DNA of 64,000 nt from Serinus canaria. Taxonomy: Eukaryota; Chordata; Aves; Passeriformes; Fringillidae. Shown here piece after piece: positions 49,492 through 62,800 of the stretch. The stretch's first letter is position 1; each line of letters opens with the position of its first letter. The position numbers were made by a program, and so were the translations under genes. Location of the stretch: contig NC_066314.1 of assembly GCF_022539315.1 (NCBI RefSeq), positions 64,589,543 to 64,653,542 of the forward strand, read 5' to 3'. The notes beneath the pieces are model-generated. The model saw only the letters and a program-made list of their open reading frames with translations, was not told the origin of the DNA and ran no database searches.

Positions 49492-52400
49492 CTCTATCAT
49501 TTAACTAGGAAAATTATTTTCTCATATTAACTCAGGTCTCTATCAGGACACAGTAGTTTGGTAATTGATGAATTCTTTTCCATGTGTTTACCTAGCCTGT
49601 GAAGGCAACAGTCCATGGTAACTTTTTCACAGGTGAGATAACAGGATGTCAAAATATGAAGTCTGCAGCACCTGAATGAACACAGAACATAAAGGATGCC
49701 TTTCTCACATTCCTTTTCCTCCAACAAAGGAGCTGCAGCTTTTGCTTTTTGCTAACTCCCTCCAGCAGCCCAAGACTTGCCACCACTGGCTGTGGGTGAG
49801 CACACAGCTGTGGGTTTCAGCTGATGGGCACAATGAATGGCTTGGAGCTCATTTGAAATGGAAAAAAAAATAGGGAGCTAATTTTGATAACATAATGAGT
49901 TTAAAGGTCTTGAGAACAGGAAAAGAATGTAAGCAAAGAGACAGGAATGAGACAAGGAAATTATTATGAATGTTCTGAAAAAGAAAATGCAAAGCACCTC
50001 AGGAAGGGGAGGTTATGCAAGAGTGAGGGCAGGGGAGGAAGCAAGGGAACGCACTGGCAAAAAACACTGGGAAAGACTTCTGAAAAAGCACAGCAAAGGA
50101 AAAACAGTACACATTTACAGCTCTCCTTAGATGAACATTCTATTCCCTCTACTGTTAACATTTTAATATTTTCTCATTGGCTGCAAAAGAATTCTTGAGG
50201 TTCTTCGAGCCTGCCACCACAACACAGAGTAGACAGAAGAGAGAATCTCTCAACAAGTGACAGGATCAACATCACAGCTTATGGTCATATTATACCAGCA
50301 GCTTGAAAAAGCCTTTACCATGTCTTTCTTTTGACTTGCTAAAAACCAAACAAATGAAAACCAGCACCTGCCCTAGAAAGGCAGAACCTACAAACAGCAG
50401 CAGCAGCCCATTAAATTGTATGTGGCTGAGAAAATGACCAGAGATTGGGAAAAACCAGGTCATCTTCAATTTACCAGTTCACTAGTCTCTGGGTGTCAAC
50501 ACTCCTTATATGTTTATTAACCCAACACCCAGTCTTGCAATCCATTAGCTACATCTCTTCAAATTTCTTGTGCTGAAATGTGTAATTAATAGTGTCTGAT
50601 TGTTACATTATTTGCTCTGCAGTCACAAGAGCTAATCCATTTTCTGTGTTCTAGTTAACTAGCCTGGGAATGCCTGTATATGTTGATCCTCTTGTGCTAA
50701 GCAATTGAGTTAGTGACATTTAGAGGCACACAAGATGCTTGTAACTCAAAAAATCTGTTCCTGTACATACTTTAATGCACTCTGACCTCAATGCAAGCAA
50801 TTGTATGAGTCCAAAAGAAAACAGAATAAGAGAAGGCTAGCTGGAAATTCTAACCACCTTTTCATCTTCTCACAATTCTTTATGTAACTCTTCCAGAAAT
50901 ACACCATGAAAGTCAGGCAAGTGTGAACAGGTGTGGTGTATTCTAAACCCTTGTCAATATCCTGGTTACTGAGCTGGAATCCCAAACAGCCTGAACCCTG
51001 TGATCTCAGAGCTCAGTGCTCCCTGAATCACTCAATTCAACAGGAGCCATCAATATCAACTTCATTATCCATGGGATCACTTAAGCATCAAGACAACACC
51101 CATCCTGCTTTTGGGAACAGCTTTGGTCTTCTCCTGAGGTAAGAACAGCACATCATCCTTGACAATGGAGTCAGCCTGTGACCACCTGACCACCTCCAGA
51201 AACCCTTTCTACCAGCCAGTGACTGCCAGTGCAAGTGTCACACCACCCTATGGATGTAACTCCAAAATCAGTCATGGATGGCAGTACAGTTTGGAATAGA
51301 AAAGGCTGAATACATGCCACTGAGCTGGATATACAACCAGTATGAATTCCATCACCACGGAAACCAGGCACTCTTGAAACTTGAAACATGTCCAAACATT
51401 TACTTGATCTTATAAGCATACATATGTAGATTTCAAGTACAAGCAAAATCTGCATTTTGCATTGCTGCTATTCTTTCAGCTGGGGAAAATGACTAAGCAT
51501 AAACCAGGACAAATATGAGAATACAGAGGAAAGAATATTGTTTTGGATTATATGATGTAAGTACAAGCAGTTTTACTGAGATTTCTATCTCATTAAAACA
51601 ACCAAGTGGAAGCATAACTGAGAGCCTGAACTAAAAATTATCAAAGTTGGATTCATTATGTGGATCACCTAAAAGCTGGGCACATAAATTCTCATTTATA
51701 TTTAAGGCACCTACTCCAAGCCAATCATTCCACCTCTTTCTGTAGCCAGCCATTCCAAAGGTAACCTCATAAGGCCTGACTAGAGCACCTGCTTTAGGAT
51801 GGCCCAGGGAGGCATCCAACCATCAGAGGGCTAAAGCCAAGCAGCAGGAACCTGAGGGTTGCTATTGCTATGCCTCCACTGATCTCCTACATGACTGCAA
51901 GGACACAGTGAAAGCCTACAGCCAGTCCCAGGCATCTGGGCTAGCCAGATTCCAAAATCTCACTTGTCTTTCTCAAAAATATGTTATTAAAAAACACAGA
52001 AAAGGTATCTTTATTAATATTTCTCTTTACAGAGCTCTAGAACTATGAAGCACCGATCATTTTTTTTAAACAAGATGCGAGTGAAGTTCTAATTTATTTA
52101 TGTATGCTTTATTCTGGTTTAACATTAAAAGTATTTTATCTTCTTCATCTGGTTTAAAAATGATGAACAAAAAGGTGTATGAGAGTCTGAAAAACAACCT
52201 CTGCAAATATTCTAGGATGATAATAAAATTTGTTTGGTTTGTTGTTTAGGCACATAATTTTAAAAAGGGATATTCATAGAAAAAAAAATCAACTGGGAGA
52301 GAAACATGACTATAAATGTTCTGAGAAAACTGTAGTTTGTGAAAAAGATGTTTTATGTCTTCTTTACAATGGAAGTTAACCACAAGAAAGACAGACATTT

Positions 52401-53673
52401 TATATTACAATAAATTCTTTAATACATTGCATGCGAAATAGTTCCGTTAAATGAGGCATTAAAAAAAAGAAAAAAAAGAGATAATACTTCACTGCCACTC
52501 CATCAAAAGCTGATGCATAATTAAATAAAAGGCACAAGACATGAATTTCATGGCAAAAGAAGAAAATAATGCAATGAAAAAGTCTGTAGGCATGTGTGTG
52601 AATGTTAGCCAATTCCTGTAGCTAGCTCAAATTTGTATCTGTTTGGATTTGCAGAGCCCTTTTTCTCTACAAATAAAACAAGTGTTTGAGGCACCTCTTT
52701 CCTTTTTATTTCCTGTATTCAACGAATTAAATTGTAATAGATTACTTTCAGAAAAAAAAATAGATTCTCATATATTTTTCTAAGTAATTAACTCTTTTCA
52801 AAGCCAAATAATAATATTATAGCAAGAATATTCTGCATACAAGCAGGTGTACACATCAGCTCTTGTAAAGGCCATTCCATCCCAGGTCAGGGACAAGCTC
52901 TGGGTGACACTGCTCCAGGACTGCCACATCCAGCAGGGGCTGGACACACCTTTCTGGCAGAAAAGGTGTCACTCTGCCTCTTCTAAGGGGACAAGAGGCT
53001 GTGGGACAGGTGTGTGGGATATGGAACATACCTGCCATCACAGTGAAACCCAGGCACAGCTTCCTGGCCTTGGCATGGCACTGACCAGTCCTAATTCAGG
53101 GCCTAAGAAACACAAGCAAACAGCAAAAGCAGCCATCAGCATCCACATCTGCAACGTCTGAGCACAAAGAGGCCTCTTCCCTGTCACCCTACAATGACCT
53201 GTCCCTAAGGGCTCTTTGTCACAGGCTGTTCCACAGCAGGAAAGGCAAGAGCATGCAGACCTCACCTAGGCCTGCCCAGTGCAACAGTGAGATCTGTGAA
53301 CAGGAATGAAGCCTCTGTGTGACTGAAGCATCCTGCCAAACACCATCTAACACCCTGCCAGTCTATGCTGCCATGTATTTTTGTACAATACTCCAGAAAG
53401 AATTTCTAGCCAATATACCTGTCTGTCATGGAATGGAAAACATTCCCACACAAATAAGACAAGTAAAATATGCTTGCAAAGCAATAATAAATTTGGGGTT
53501 CTGTAACTATGACATTTCAAGTTTTATGAATATTTAAACTAAAAATAACTTCTTGGTATTGTCAAGTGAGATTAAATACTAATTGAGCAGTTGTTGAACA
53601 AAATTGTAAGTCTCTCTAAAGATTAGAGCAAATTATACAAAGTTTAAGATATTTTCAAATGAAGATGCGTCGC
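49492..53673. other. Unique AT-rich sequence, no gene seen
   Basis: No gene, RNA or recognisable repeat. A GC-richer block at about 52850-53290 carries a 104-codon plus-strand frame (52847-53161) and opposing minus-strand frames. None has a recognisable motif. Confidence 0.5.
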
Positions 53674-53970
53674 AATAGGATGTGAAATAAAACAACGCAG
53701 ACACTGGAGCTCCAAGGTAAGAAGAAGAAGAAGGGAAGTTTATTCTCTGACTCCAATATTAATAGACTTTCAAAAGTGACAGTGGATTGGAGGATGAAAG
53801 TGCCACCTCTCCAATGAAACTGGACAACCAACAGTCCATCACTTTTCTCCTCCTCCAGAAAAGAATGTAAAACAATAATTATTTACATAAAAGTGCATGA
53901 GAAACTCCATTACAAGAATGTAAACATCAGAAGACTTAGAAGAACAGGGAGACAAAGATATGTTGAAAGT
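53674..53970 (-). mobile_element. Probable LTR fragment of an avian endogenous retrovirus (minus strand)
   Basis: On the minus strand, GAGTCAGAGAATAAACTTCC carries an AATAAA hexamer. A CTT repeat ((AAG)n on plus at 53719-53734), GGAGCTCCAGTGTCTGCG and a TTTTATTTCACATCCTA terminus follow. This is the R-U5 layout of ERV LTRs I recall from passerine genomes. A GACAGTGGATTGGAGGATG block (plus strand near 53780) and CTCCTCCTCCAGAAAAGAATG fit the U3 side. No gag, pol or env sequence is adjacent, so it is a solo or partial LTR. Boundaries and family are approximate and unsearched. It is non-coding. Confidence 0.55.
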
Positions 53971-55289
53971 AGTTATTTAAAAAGAAAAGCAGTCCTAAAT
54001 ATAAAAACTCAGAACTTGAAACAGCCTGGTATGTATTATAATATATATATTATAATTTAATACTGAGCTGGGGGATAAAAAGCTAATGCCACAACATTTA
54101 TCTGTGGTGACAAACCTTCAGATGTGAAGTCAGAATTGTTCTCAGACAATGGAGTGGAATGAAAGGCAATGTCAGGGGCCTGGACAATCTGCTCAAGGCA
54201 GCCACAAAACCAATTTGCTATAGACACCTTCCTTTCTCTGCTGCTGAGCATACTTGTCACTGCTTAAACTGGCCTTAAACTCTTAGAAATTTAAACAATA
54301 TGCAACCAACATTTAAATAATTTTAAATGAAAATAATGGAAGACTACTCAAATTGAATTTATGGGGTGAACATTTATGATTGCTGTATTTGCTCGAAGTT
54401 TTTTTATTTTACTGAAATAAAATGCTGAAAGTTTTTTTATTTTACTAAACCAAACTGTTTTGATTACAGAAGAGACACCTGAATTGGCAAAAAGCACCTG
54501 TGAAAAGTACTGTGAGCCCAAATAAAGATGTTACTTTATCTTCCAAGGGACAATGAACTTGTAGTCAATTTAGAAGTGAAAATATATACTGAAGGAATAT
54601 TTTTATATTTGGTAAAGCTATGTATCTTGTGACATTAAATATCTAAATCCAGTTCTTAAATATTGATCTTATATAAGAACTTAACAGTTAATACTATAAT
54701 GATACTACATCTGAATGAAACACTCTGTAAATATTTGTACTATTATAAGTCATAAAAAATACATGTCCTGTATTAACTTTGTACAAACTAGTGAGATATT
54801 TGCAGGATAATGAGTTCTTTTCAGTGTAAACCACTAAAATGCAGCAGACTAATTCCTCTCTTTTGGATGCTATATCATACAGAACAGGAGTTGTGGAATA
54901 CATTTTTACCCTCCTGACATTCTCTAAGAATCTCTCATTGCCACTTGTAGTCACTCTCCAGCAGAAAGTTAATTACAAAGTGCTAGCTTATATTTCACTT
55001 CATTTAATTAAAGAAAATAAATGTTATTTCCTAGGCAGGCCAACACAATAGAAATTCGGAAATTAATAGGTATGATAGCTTAACCTGTCAAACAAAAACA
55101 CTCTGTAATGGCAAACCCCCTTCTGATATCCATGTGATAAACAAAGACATCTCTGTATCATGAATAAACCATGAGAATGCTGATGGAACTAGAATGGCTC
55201 CAGGTTATCACCAGAAATCCATTCTAGGTTTTTCATGCTATGTAAATCTGAATGAAAAACCTTGAGTGAGTTGAAGCTCATATTCAGAT
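53971..55289. other. Unique AT-rich sequence, no gene seen
   Basis: Very AT-rich, including TATTATAATATATATATTATA near 54036-54056. Apart from the duplication at 54391, nothing is supported. Confidence 0.55.
54391..54452. repeat. 33-bp imperfect tandem duplication
   Basis: AAGTTTTTTTATTTTACT occurs exactly at 54396 and 54429, with similar flanks (GCTCG versus GCTGA before, GAAA versus AAAC after). This is a recent local duplication in AT-rich DNA. Confidence 0.9.
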
Positions 55290-55475
55290 GCAACATCTCA
55301 TGTTTCAGTTTATATGCCCACTGCCCCTTGTCCTGCCTGGGTACCACTGAAGAGAATCTGGTCCCATTCTCTTGATACCCACCTTTCAGATACTTTATTG
55401 CATTCATAAGATCCCCTCTCATTTGTCTCTTCTCCAGGATAAAAAAGCCCAGCTCATTTCTCTTTACTAGCAAAT
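55290..55475 (-). mobile_element. CR1 LINE, 3' UTR fragment
   Basis: The plus strand carries CR1-typical reverse-complement phrases: CTCATGTTTCAGTTTATATGC, then CACTGCCCCTTGTCCTG, TTCATAAGATCCCCTCTCA and TCTTCTCCAGGATAAAAAAG followed by CCCAGCTCATTTC. The 3'-terminal repeat and the ORF2 part are both missing. It is an internal 3' UTR scrap flanked by unique sequence, and clearly diverged. Edges are approximate. Confidence 0.8.
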
Positions 55476-58227
55476 AAAGCACATAGGAATTGGTGAAACT
55501 AATTGTAGGGAAAATCCTGACCTGTGCAAAGGGCCTGTGCAAGATATTCAATACTACCTAAAACCCTTTTGCTAGAATACTCAAAAATCTCCTGAGGGTC
55601 TGTGAGAGAAGTGCCTACAGACTGCAAACCATTTGGAAGGAAAAGCCTGGACATTTGTCAAGAATAAACTGCACAAAGGCCCCTAAAGAAAGGGAAGGAA
55701 GTCCTTTTCACGCATTTAGAGTTTCCACTTCTACAATAAAGAGAAACTACACTGTAAAAAAACACCACTGGTTCACCTTACTGCCATGAAAACTGCATTG
55801 GGAAGCTCTGATTGTAACAGATAAAGGAAAAGTTCAATTCTACTTGTTCTCATCTGATCTAAAGAGAAGTCATGCTCTGGCACTCAAAACAATCCATCAC
55901 GATACTTCTAAAAAATGAGCTTGCAGAGTCCTCTGTAAAACTTGTCACCATTTCCTCACATTATATTTTCAGTGTGAAAAACACAAAATAAAGGAAGTTA
56001 CTTCAAGAAGGTAAAGTGAAAGGACAATAGAAAAGGAGAGAATCAATATTATCAAAAACATAGTATTGCAAGATAATGCCCAGCTTAATAAAAGACAATT
56101 TATGTGGTCTGTTTAACTATTGAATTTGAGACACTGGTTTCAGTTTTTTATACAGTTAAATCAGTTAATCAGTTGATTAACAGTTAAAGCCATCTGCATA
56201 TAAAAAAGCCTGTTCAGCAACACAAAATGAATAGACAGTTAAAACACAGTAACCTGGTTGGTCCTGCCTTTGCTCTACAGTATCCAACCATGAATGACCA
56301 CACCAGACTTGCCCAAAAGCAGCCATCAAACACCCACAGTGGCTGGGAATTCATGCCCTGTTGTAGGAATACTCTGCCCAGTGCCCAGTCAGACCATGAC
56401 CTGTGTACCTGTTTCACCTTTCACGTGTGACACATGACAGAATACAGTTATTCCTACATGCTAACTTTTAAAAAACCCCAAAAATGCCCAACCCTAAGCC
56501 TCTTTAATCTCTACAAAGTAAAACTGGGAGCCTTCAACAGAATTCACTTTCGTGGTGTTAAAAGACAAAACAAAAAAGTACAAACTTAGCTTTGGCATTT
56601 TCTTTCATGAGGCTTGGAAGAGCTCAGTATAGATGAAAACTGGTTTTATTTGCAATAGCCACAGAAAGTTTTGCTCTAAAAACTCACAGTTGTGTGCACA
56701 TAGGGGTCTTGCCTCTTTGCCTTTCACACAGTGGATAAGCTGCTCAGAATTCAGATTGCTACAGAGAAATGCAGCCTCTGTAATTGCTACCAAGGTCAAT
56801 GAGAAAAGGGTAAGTGCTTAGGTGATGGATATATAATTTACATCACCCTGGAGCAATGTTAACATGATTTTTCAACCTGTTTAATGTTTATTCAAATGCT
56901 GCAGTTGTGAAAAAATAAAGTTATTGCCTGAGTCTATAAAAAAAAAAATTCTGTCTTCAAATCTGTATACTGCTTTTTTTTTAACAATCTACAGCAAGAT
57001 TTAGAAGAACTGGATTTCAAAAAACCAAAATTAGTCAAATGGCCTCACCTTCCCTTTCAAAATATGAACAACATCAAGATGCTCCAGGTCCAAAACAACA
57101 GTAATGTAAAACCATAAATAGTAACTTTATTTTCTCACAATTTTGGGGTATGTTTTTTTGTGCAATTAGTTAACTGTTGTTAACATTTATTAAATTAAGC
57201 TGAAACATTTCAATTCCAATACACAATCTGCAAAGTTCAGTCTCTGGGCTACATCTGTTACCAAAATGCTGCTAAGAGAAAGCAGATTTGTTTAGATTAG
57301 CCAGGAATGTGTTCCCAGTGGATTTCAGTTACAAGGATACATAGGTAGTGAAATGATAGATATCTATGATGAGGAATTCTGACCCAAATGTACTTTATGT
57401 ACTTTAAATTGCTTTATTTATCATTCCTATTTAACACCTCCTTAAAGCCACTTGGCACAGTTCTGAGATCAAAGTGACCTTTTGCTAAAGAGCAAAATTG
57501 ATGCATAGTTCATTAACCAAACCAGAAAACACTACTCTTGATGATAGGAGAACTGCAAAAATACCAAATTCACATTATTTCTTTGTTTTCCTTCACACCT
57601 CTAATTAGAAAGCACACAGCAGTGGGACTATAGTAAGTTTACCATAAGTGCAGGAAAAAAAAGAAGTTACTGAATATGCCCTTTTACAGCTTAGAGCTTT
57701 GACTTGAGAAAACAAATCAGCCTGCCATTCTTAAGGTATTTATTTTACCCTAAGAAATATAACATATTCTCCACACACCAAAGAGGACATTACCTTCCTC
57801 AGAAAAAGATGTCTTGTCAAGCTTGCAAAAAATATATTTTAACTCATGTACCTGACTATCTCTGAGGAACAAAACTGAATCCTACTAAGTCACTGAAATA
57901 TCACAGAATTATGTACTTGGTAAGATCACATTTTATGCAGCTTGTCTGCAATTCCTAAAACCAAAATTTTAGGAAAAAGGATTCAGTCAGTGCCTTGGTT
58001 AAAAATACTTGGAAAAACAGTGCAAGTACCAAGGGGCATTGGAAGGTGATGTAAAAATTCCGACCAAGAGTCTGCAATGCCAGTGGATGTGGCAGAGGAA
58101 GGCAAAGGCAATCTAAATTGCAGAACACTATCAAGCAGATGTCATCTCACACTCTGTCTGTATGTACTGTAAGAGAAGTGCAAAGCAAGGACCAATTCAG
58201 AAATGACTGTTTTCTTTTTTAGGGCAT
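55476..58227. other. Unique AT-rich sequence, no gene seen
   Basis: No gene is supported. A 9-bp inverted repeat with a 6-base loop lies at 57952-57975 (arms TTCCTAAAA and TTTTAGGAA). Opposing short frames around 56214-56820 have no motif. Confidence 0.5.
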
Positions 58228-59860
58228 ATCACAGAACCTCTGAGTTGGAAGGGACCTTTTGAGATCCCCTGCTTAAATAGGGTCATCCAAGCCAGGCTAC
58301 TCACAATCATGTCAAGTCTTGTCCTGATTCTCTCCACAACCTCTCGGGGCCACCTGCTTTGGGTTTTGACTACCCTTGCAAGAACAAAGTTCTTTTTCTT
58401 GTGCTTAGATGGAATTTCATGGGGTTTTTTTTTGCTTGTTTTTGGGGTTTTTTTTGTGCTTCTTGCCTGTCACTGGGCTCTACTAAGAAAAAGTACACTA
58501 CCAAGAAGAGCCTGGCTTCCTCATCTTCATCTCCTGAATAAACACCTCTGGTATTTATACACATTGATAAGACCAGAGCCCCCTGAATTCCAAACCTTCC
58601 CTAGGCTGAAGAGTCCCAACTCTTAATCTCTCTCCAGAGGAAAGACACTCCAGTGCCTTAGTCATTTTCATGGCTCCTCGCTGGATTCATGCCAGTATGT
58701 CCAAGCTTCTCTTGTACTTGAAACCCCAGGACAATACCCAGCAGCCTAGATATCATCTCACCAGGGCTCAACCTGCTGTCCATGCTCTTCCTAATGCTTT
58801 GGCCCTCCAACTGCAACTGTGTGTTCCTGACTCATGATCAGCTTGGTGACCATCAGGATGCCAAGGTCCTTCTCTGCAGAGCTGCTTTCAAGTATACACT
58901 GGTGCACGGGATTGCCCTTTCCCAAGGGAAGGATTTTTTATTTCTCCTCACAGAGAGACTGGAGCTTCTTCTCTGACATTTCCCCAGCATGCCCAGGTCC
59001 CTCTGGGTGGTGACACAACCACCTGGCACATAAGCCATTCCTCACAGCTTTGTATCATTTATCAACTTGATGAGGGTGTGCACTGCCCCACCATCAAGGT
59101 AATTAATGAAGATGTTAATTGGTGCTGGCCACAGTACAGACCCCTGAGGTGCTGCACTAGTGATTTGTCTTCTGGTCTAGTGGCTGGACATCTGCCACTC
59201 ATCACAACTGCCCAGGCCCAGCCATTCTCAGTGCACCTCAGTGTCCATTTATCCAACCCTTACTTCCTTGGCTGGTTTATTTCAGGCAGTGCTGAAAGCC
59301 TTACTGAATCCAAACTAAGCAGAATACACTGCCCTCATCCACCAAACTTGTCCCCTCATTACAGAAAGCCATCAGACTTCATAAGCATGATTTCCTCTTC
59401 ATAAAACCAGGATGAAAACTTCTAATAATCTTCCTGTCCCTCACACTTCTGCAAATAGTTTCTAGGATTAGTTCTTCCAGTAACTCAGTGACCCTTCTTG
59501 AAGGCATCTGCTTTATCACAGCCTTCAGAAACCTCTCCTAAATACAGGAACCTTTCAGAGATAATAGAGATCGGCCTTGCAATGACACCAGCCAGCTCTC
59601 ACAGAACTCATGGATGTGATCCCTTGGGCTCCATGGACTTAGAGATGTCCAGCTTGTTCAAGTGTCCCCTAACCAGATCCTCTCCCACCAAGAGTGAGCC
59701 TTTGTTGCTTCATACTTCTCTTTGGGTCTCAGGGACCTGGGTTTCCTGAAAATTTGTCTTTTTATTAGGGCATCTTAACATATTGACCAAATCCAAAGCA
59801 CCTCCACACCAAATCCTATTCCCAGCTCCTCCCTAAAAAAGACTGCTGGTGAACAGCAGC
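58228..59860 (-). mobile_element. CR1 LINE, long 5'-truncated copy (ORF2 C-terminal part and full 3' UTR)
   Basis: The best-preserved CR1 3' region in the window. At the left edge TATCACAGAACCTC and GAGTTGGAAGGGACCTTTTG mark the 3' end on the minus strand. Then come AGATCCCCTGCTTAAATAGG, the CTCTCCACAACCTCTC block, GATCAGCTTGGTGACCATCA and CAAGGTCCTTCTCTGCAGAG. Further right are TTTGTATCATTTATCAACTT, AATTAATGAAGATGTTAAT, CAGTACAGACCCCTGAGG, GCTGAAAGCCTTACTGAATC and CATGATTTCCTCTTCATA, followed by the AATAGAGATCGGCC and CAATGACACCAGCC blocks. These encode, in reverse, the C-terminal half of the reverse transcriptase and the region after it. A GT-rich expansion (58420-58456) interrupts the 3' UTR. 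Stops and frameshifts abound, so it is inactive. The right edge is uncertain by about 100 bases. Confidence 0.92.
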
Positions 59861-62800
59861 ATTTTCTCCTGGTACTTCTCTACATGTAGTTATTTAAAGT
59901 TAGGAACTTCCATTGCAGTTCATGACAGTAAGATGATGTATAGTAAAAGAAAAATCAATGGAAAATTTACAGAAGGGCAATTCCATTGACTGAACTATTC
60001 AAAAATAAAACCAGACAAAACTCATTCCAGCTTAAAGCACGAGGCAGAGAAACATGATGTTTCTCTAGAAAACTTCGATTTTAGATAAGCCTTAAAGTAG
60101 CCAACCATAATAATTACTTCTAGCAGTGATGAAAATAAATAGTATCCTTTCACATGAGAGGCTTTTGACTTTTCTGTAGGACTCTTCCTTAATATGGAAT
60201 GAAGGCACAAAGAAATAGAGAGTAATTTAAAGACTAAAAATTAAAACATGTGAAAAATACCATTGTGGTGAGTCTCATGTGAAGTCCACCAGAAAATGCA
60301 CTCTGCTAAACTGGCCCAATAAAATCTGTGCCCTTGAGATCAATCCAGTTCAAGCAAGTTCATTAACATAAACATAACAGTAAGTAAAGTCTGTACACAG
60401 GTTTATTTCCATGCTGCACTTCTCCCTTCCAAATGTGCTGAATTTCATTGGTAGAGTCTCTGTGAAAGGGGTTCTGAAATGGAATTGCATTTCTCAAAAA
60501 TGTCATTGCAAACCTGTGTCAGAGATGACCAGGCTTTGAGATTTTATGTGGCACCTTTGGCCACTCGCACTCAGGACAAAAAGGAGAAAAAGAATACATT
60601 AGTACAGACAAGGACAATACTCAGGAACAGAGTGAAAGGCTAAGACTCTATTGATGCTGCAAATCAGTGCTTTTCCCAGGGCCAGCTAGGAAACACCACT
60701 TCATGTACCACTGATGGGAAGCAAAAACACACTCTACAGACATCCACACCTCCATTCTGTGGTTACTAATACCATTTCTAATGAAGGCTTGAAAAATACC
60801 TTCAGGGATATTGCCAGGTAAGATTCTGACAGTGTCTCTGCATGATCATGACAACAAGCCTGATAACCTTTGAGAAACCAGAAATCCTGCCATGCCAGAC
60901 TTTGAGGACAAACTTTGAAATTAGGAATCTTTGTTGTATATGCAAGAAGGCTGCACCAAATTATATACATGCATCTGAAATACCAGAAGTGTTCTTTCAC
61001 ACATGGAAAAATATTGTTTGTTGAAGGACAAAAGAAAGTACAGATCCAAAATCTGTGTGCCAGACATGCTGGAAAACTGCATAAATATATGGAGAAAGGA
61101 TGGGGGGAAAAAATCAAACTCAACACAAACCCACACAGTGACCAGCTGCAACAAGGCAACAAATACCTCAATGAGAAGCAACAGCTGGAAATAGTCAATT
61201 CCAGGACCTTCTGCAGACAGAAGCGGAGATCCCAAAAATGTAACAGGCCTAGATGGAAGTGACAAGAAAATATGTTCTACAAAAATCAGCATATGGAATG
61301 GGATTGTTTTTCAGTGTGCAGAGAACCAAACTACTAAATTATTTTTATTCTTCTTTTTCCATAAGTCTTAAAGTTGTTCTAAGCATCTATTCCCCTTCCT
61401 TTCCCAGACTCCAACATTGTGATGCTGCAGTTAAGGAAATAAAAGTTTCTTCAATGTTCTTTGCTACAAGTCTCTGTACTCAAATTTTATGGCAAGCGTT
61501 TGCATCTTATCTGAAAAGTTCAGAATTATGTCATTAATCAACATAGTATCTACAGAAAAAAAAAAACTTTTTTCATCATAAAATAACTTATCTCACACAT
61601 TTGCTTTCATTTCATATTAGCTACCAGGATAAAGAATCAGATATCAGCGTTTGCTTGTTTTCTTTACTTTTCATCTCATGTTTTTATGAGTCCTAAAGAC
61701 TGCTAAGAAATACCCACCCTGGTAAAAGGGGGTGGTCTAAACAAACCCAAATTCCAAACCTAGTTACAGCAGCAATTCCTCATGACAATTTGCAGAGATT
61801 CCCACTATCACTCTGGATTTCTCTTGTATCAAAACCCACCTGCAACATATGCACATGTTTTTTGTCAATCCTCTTTGGGGAGGGAGAGGAACTCAAAGTT
61901 TACTGACATAATGGAAAGATGGTATTGAAGGAAGCCAGAGAGACGTGGGCAGAACAGAATCCCCAAGCAGAGGACAGTAACACTGGAGAAGAAACACAAG
62001 GAATGGCAGATCTTGCTGGTGTCATTAGGCAGGAAAGCCCAAAGTAGAAAAGAGCTCAGCTAACCTCCAATTAGCTGTAAAGATGAACATTTGCTCTGCT
62101 TGGTCTGTGTGTGGCTAGGAAGACTTGTTAACTCCCTGAAGCATGTTTGGACATGTTAATAACTTTGGGATCAAAACAATAATCCTGGCTTTCCTATACA
62201 GTGCTAAAATGCAGCATCAATAGGATTTTCAAATACTATTTACATGGTATGACTCATTAAGTGCTGTTTCAGTGCCATTCTTCCGTACACATAAAGGGGG
62301 AAATAGTGACTCCATTCCAAATTGAAAGATTGACAGCTATTTAAAGGGGGGAGGCCCCATACAGACACCAATTTAGTGGTGCTGAACCTGCCCACTCTGG
62401 ACCTGAATCTGACCCAAAACACCAAACTGGAAGAGAACAAATATGCTCTTTGCAAATATCTCTACTAAAAACAGTGAATGCATTAAAGTAGAAATAAGAA
62501 TCACTAGTTCTGATGATAACATTAAGCTAGCTTCACTCTTACAATGTTTTTTTTAATTGAGGCTTCGAAATCATCACAAAATGAATAAACTGTACATTTT
62601 CTTCATCTATGTACATATATTTCTGTTCTTCATCTGTGTACATTACTTCCTCAATATCCAGTATATCTTTGATTTCATCTTTAGCCAAAGACAATGGAAA
62701 GGTTCAACAAAGTGAAATGACTTGATTACGGTTTAACCTCAAACCTCTGGCAGAACCTGGACTGCTGAACTCCCCATTATCTACCTTCTCAAAGACCCAG

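Noticed and set aside
52847..53265. Opposing frames in a GC-richer patch
   Set aside because: Comparable frames on both strands, no motif, no repeat family recognised and no splice evidence.
60734..61198. 154-codon minus-strand frame
   Set aside because: Cys/Phe/Ser-rich with no motif. Several plus-strand frames cover the same bases, and no splice or promoter context is visible.
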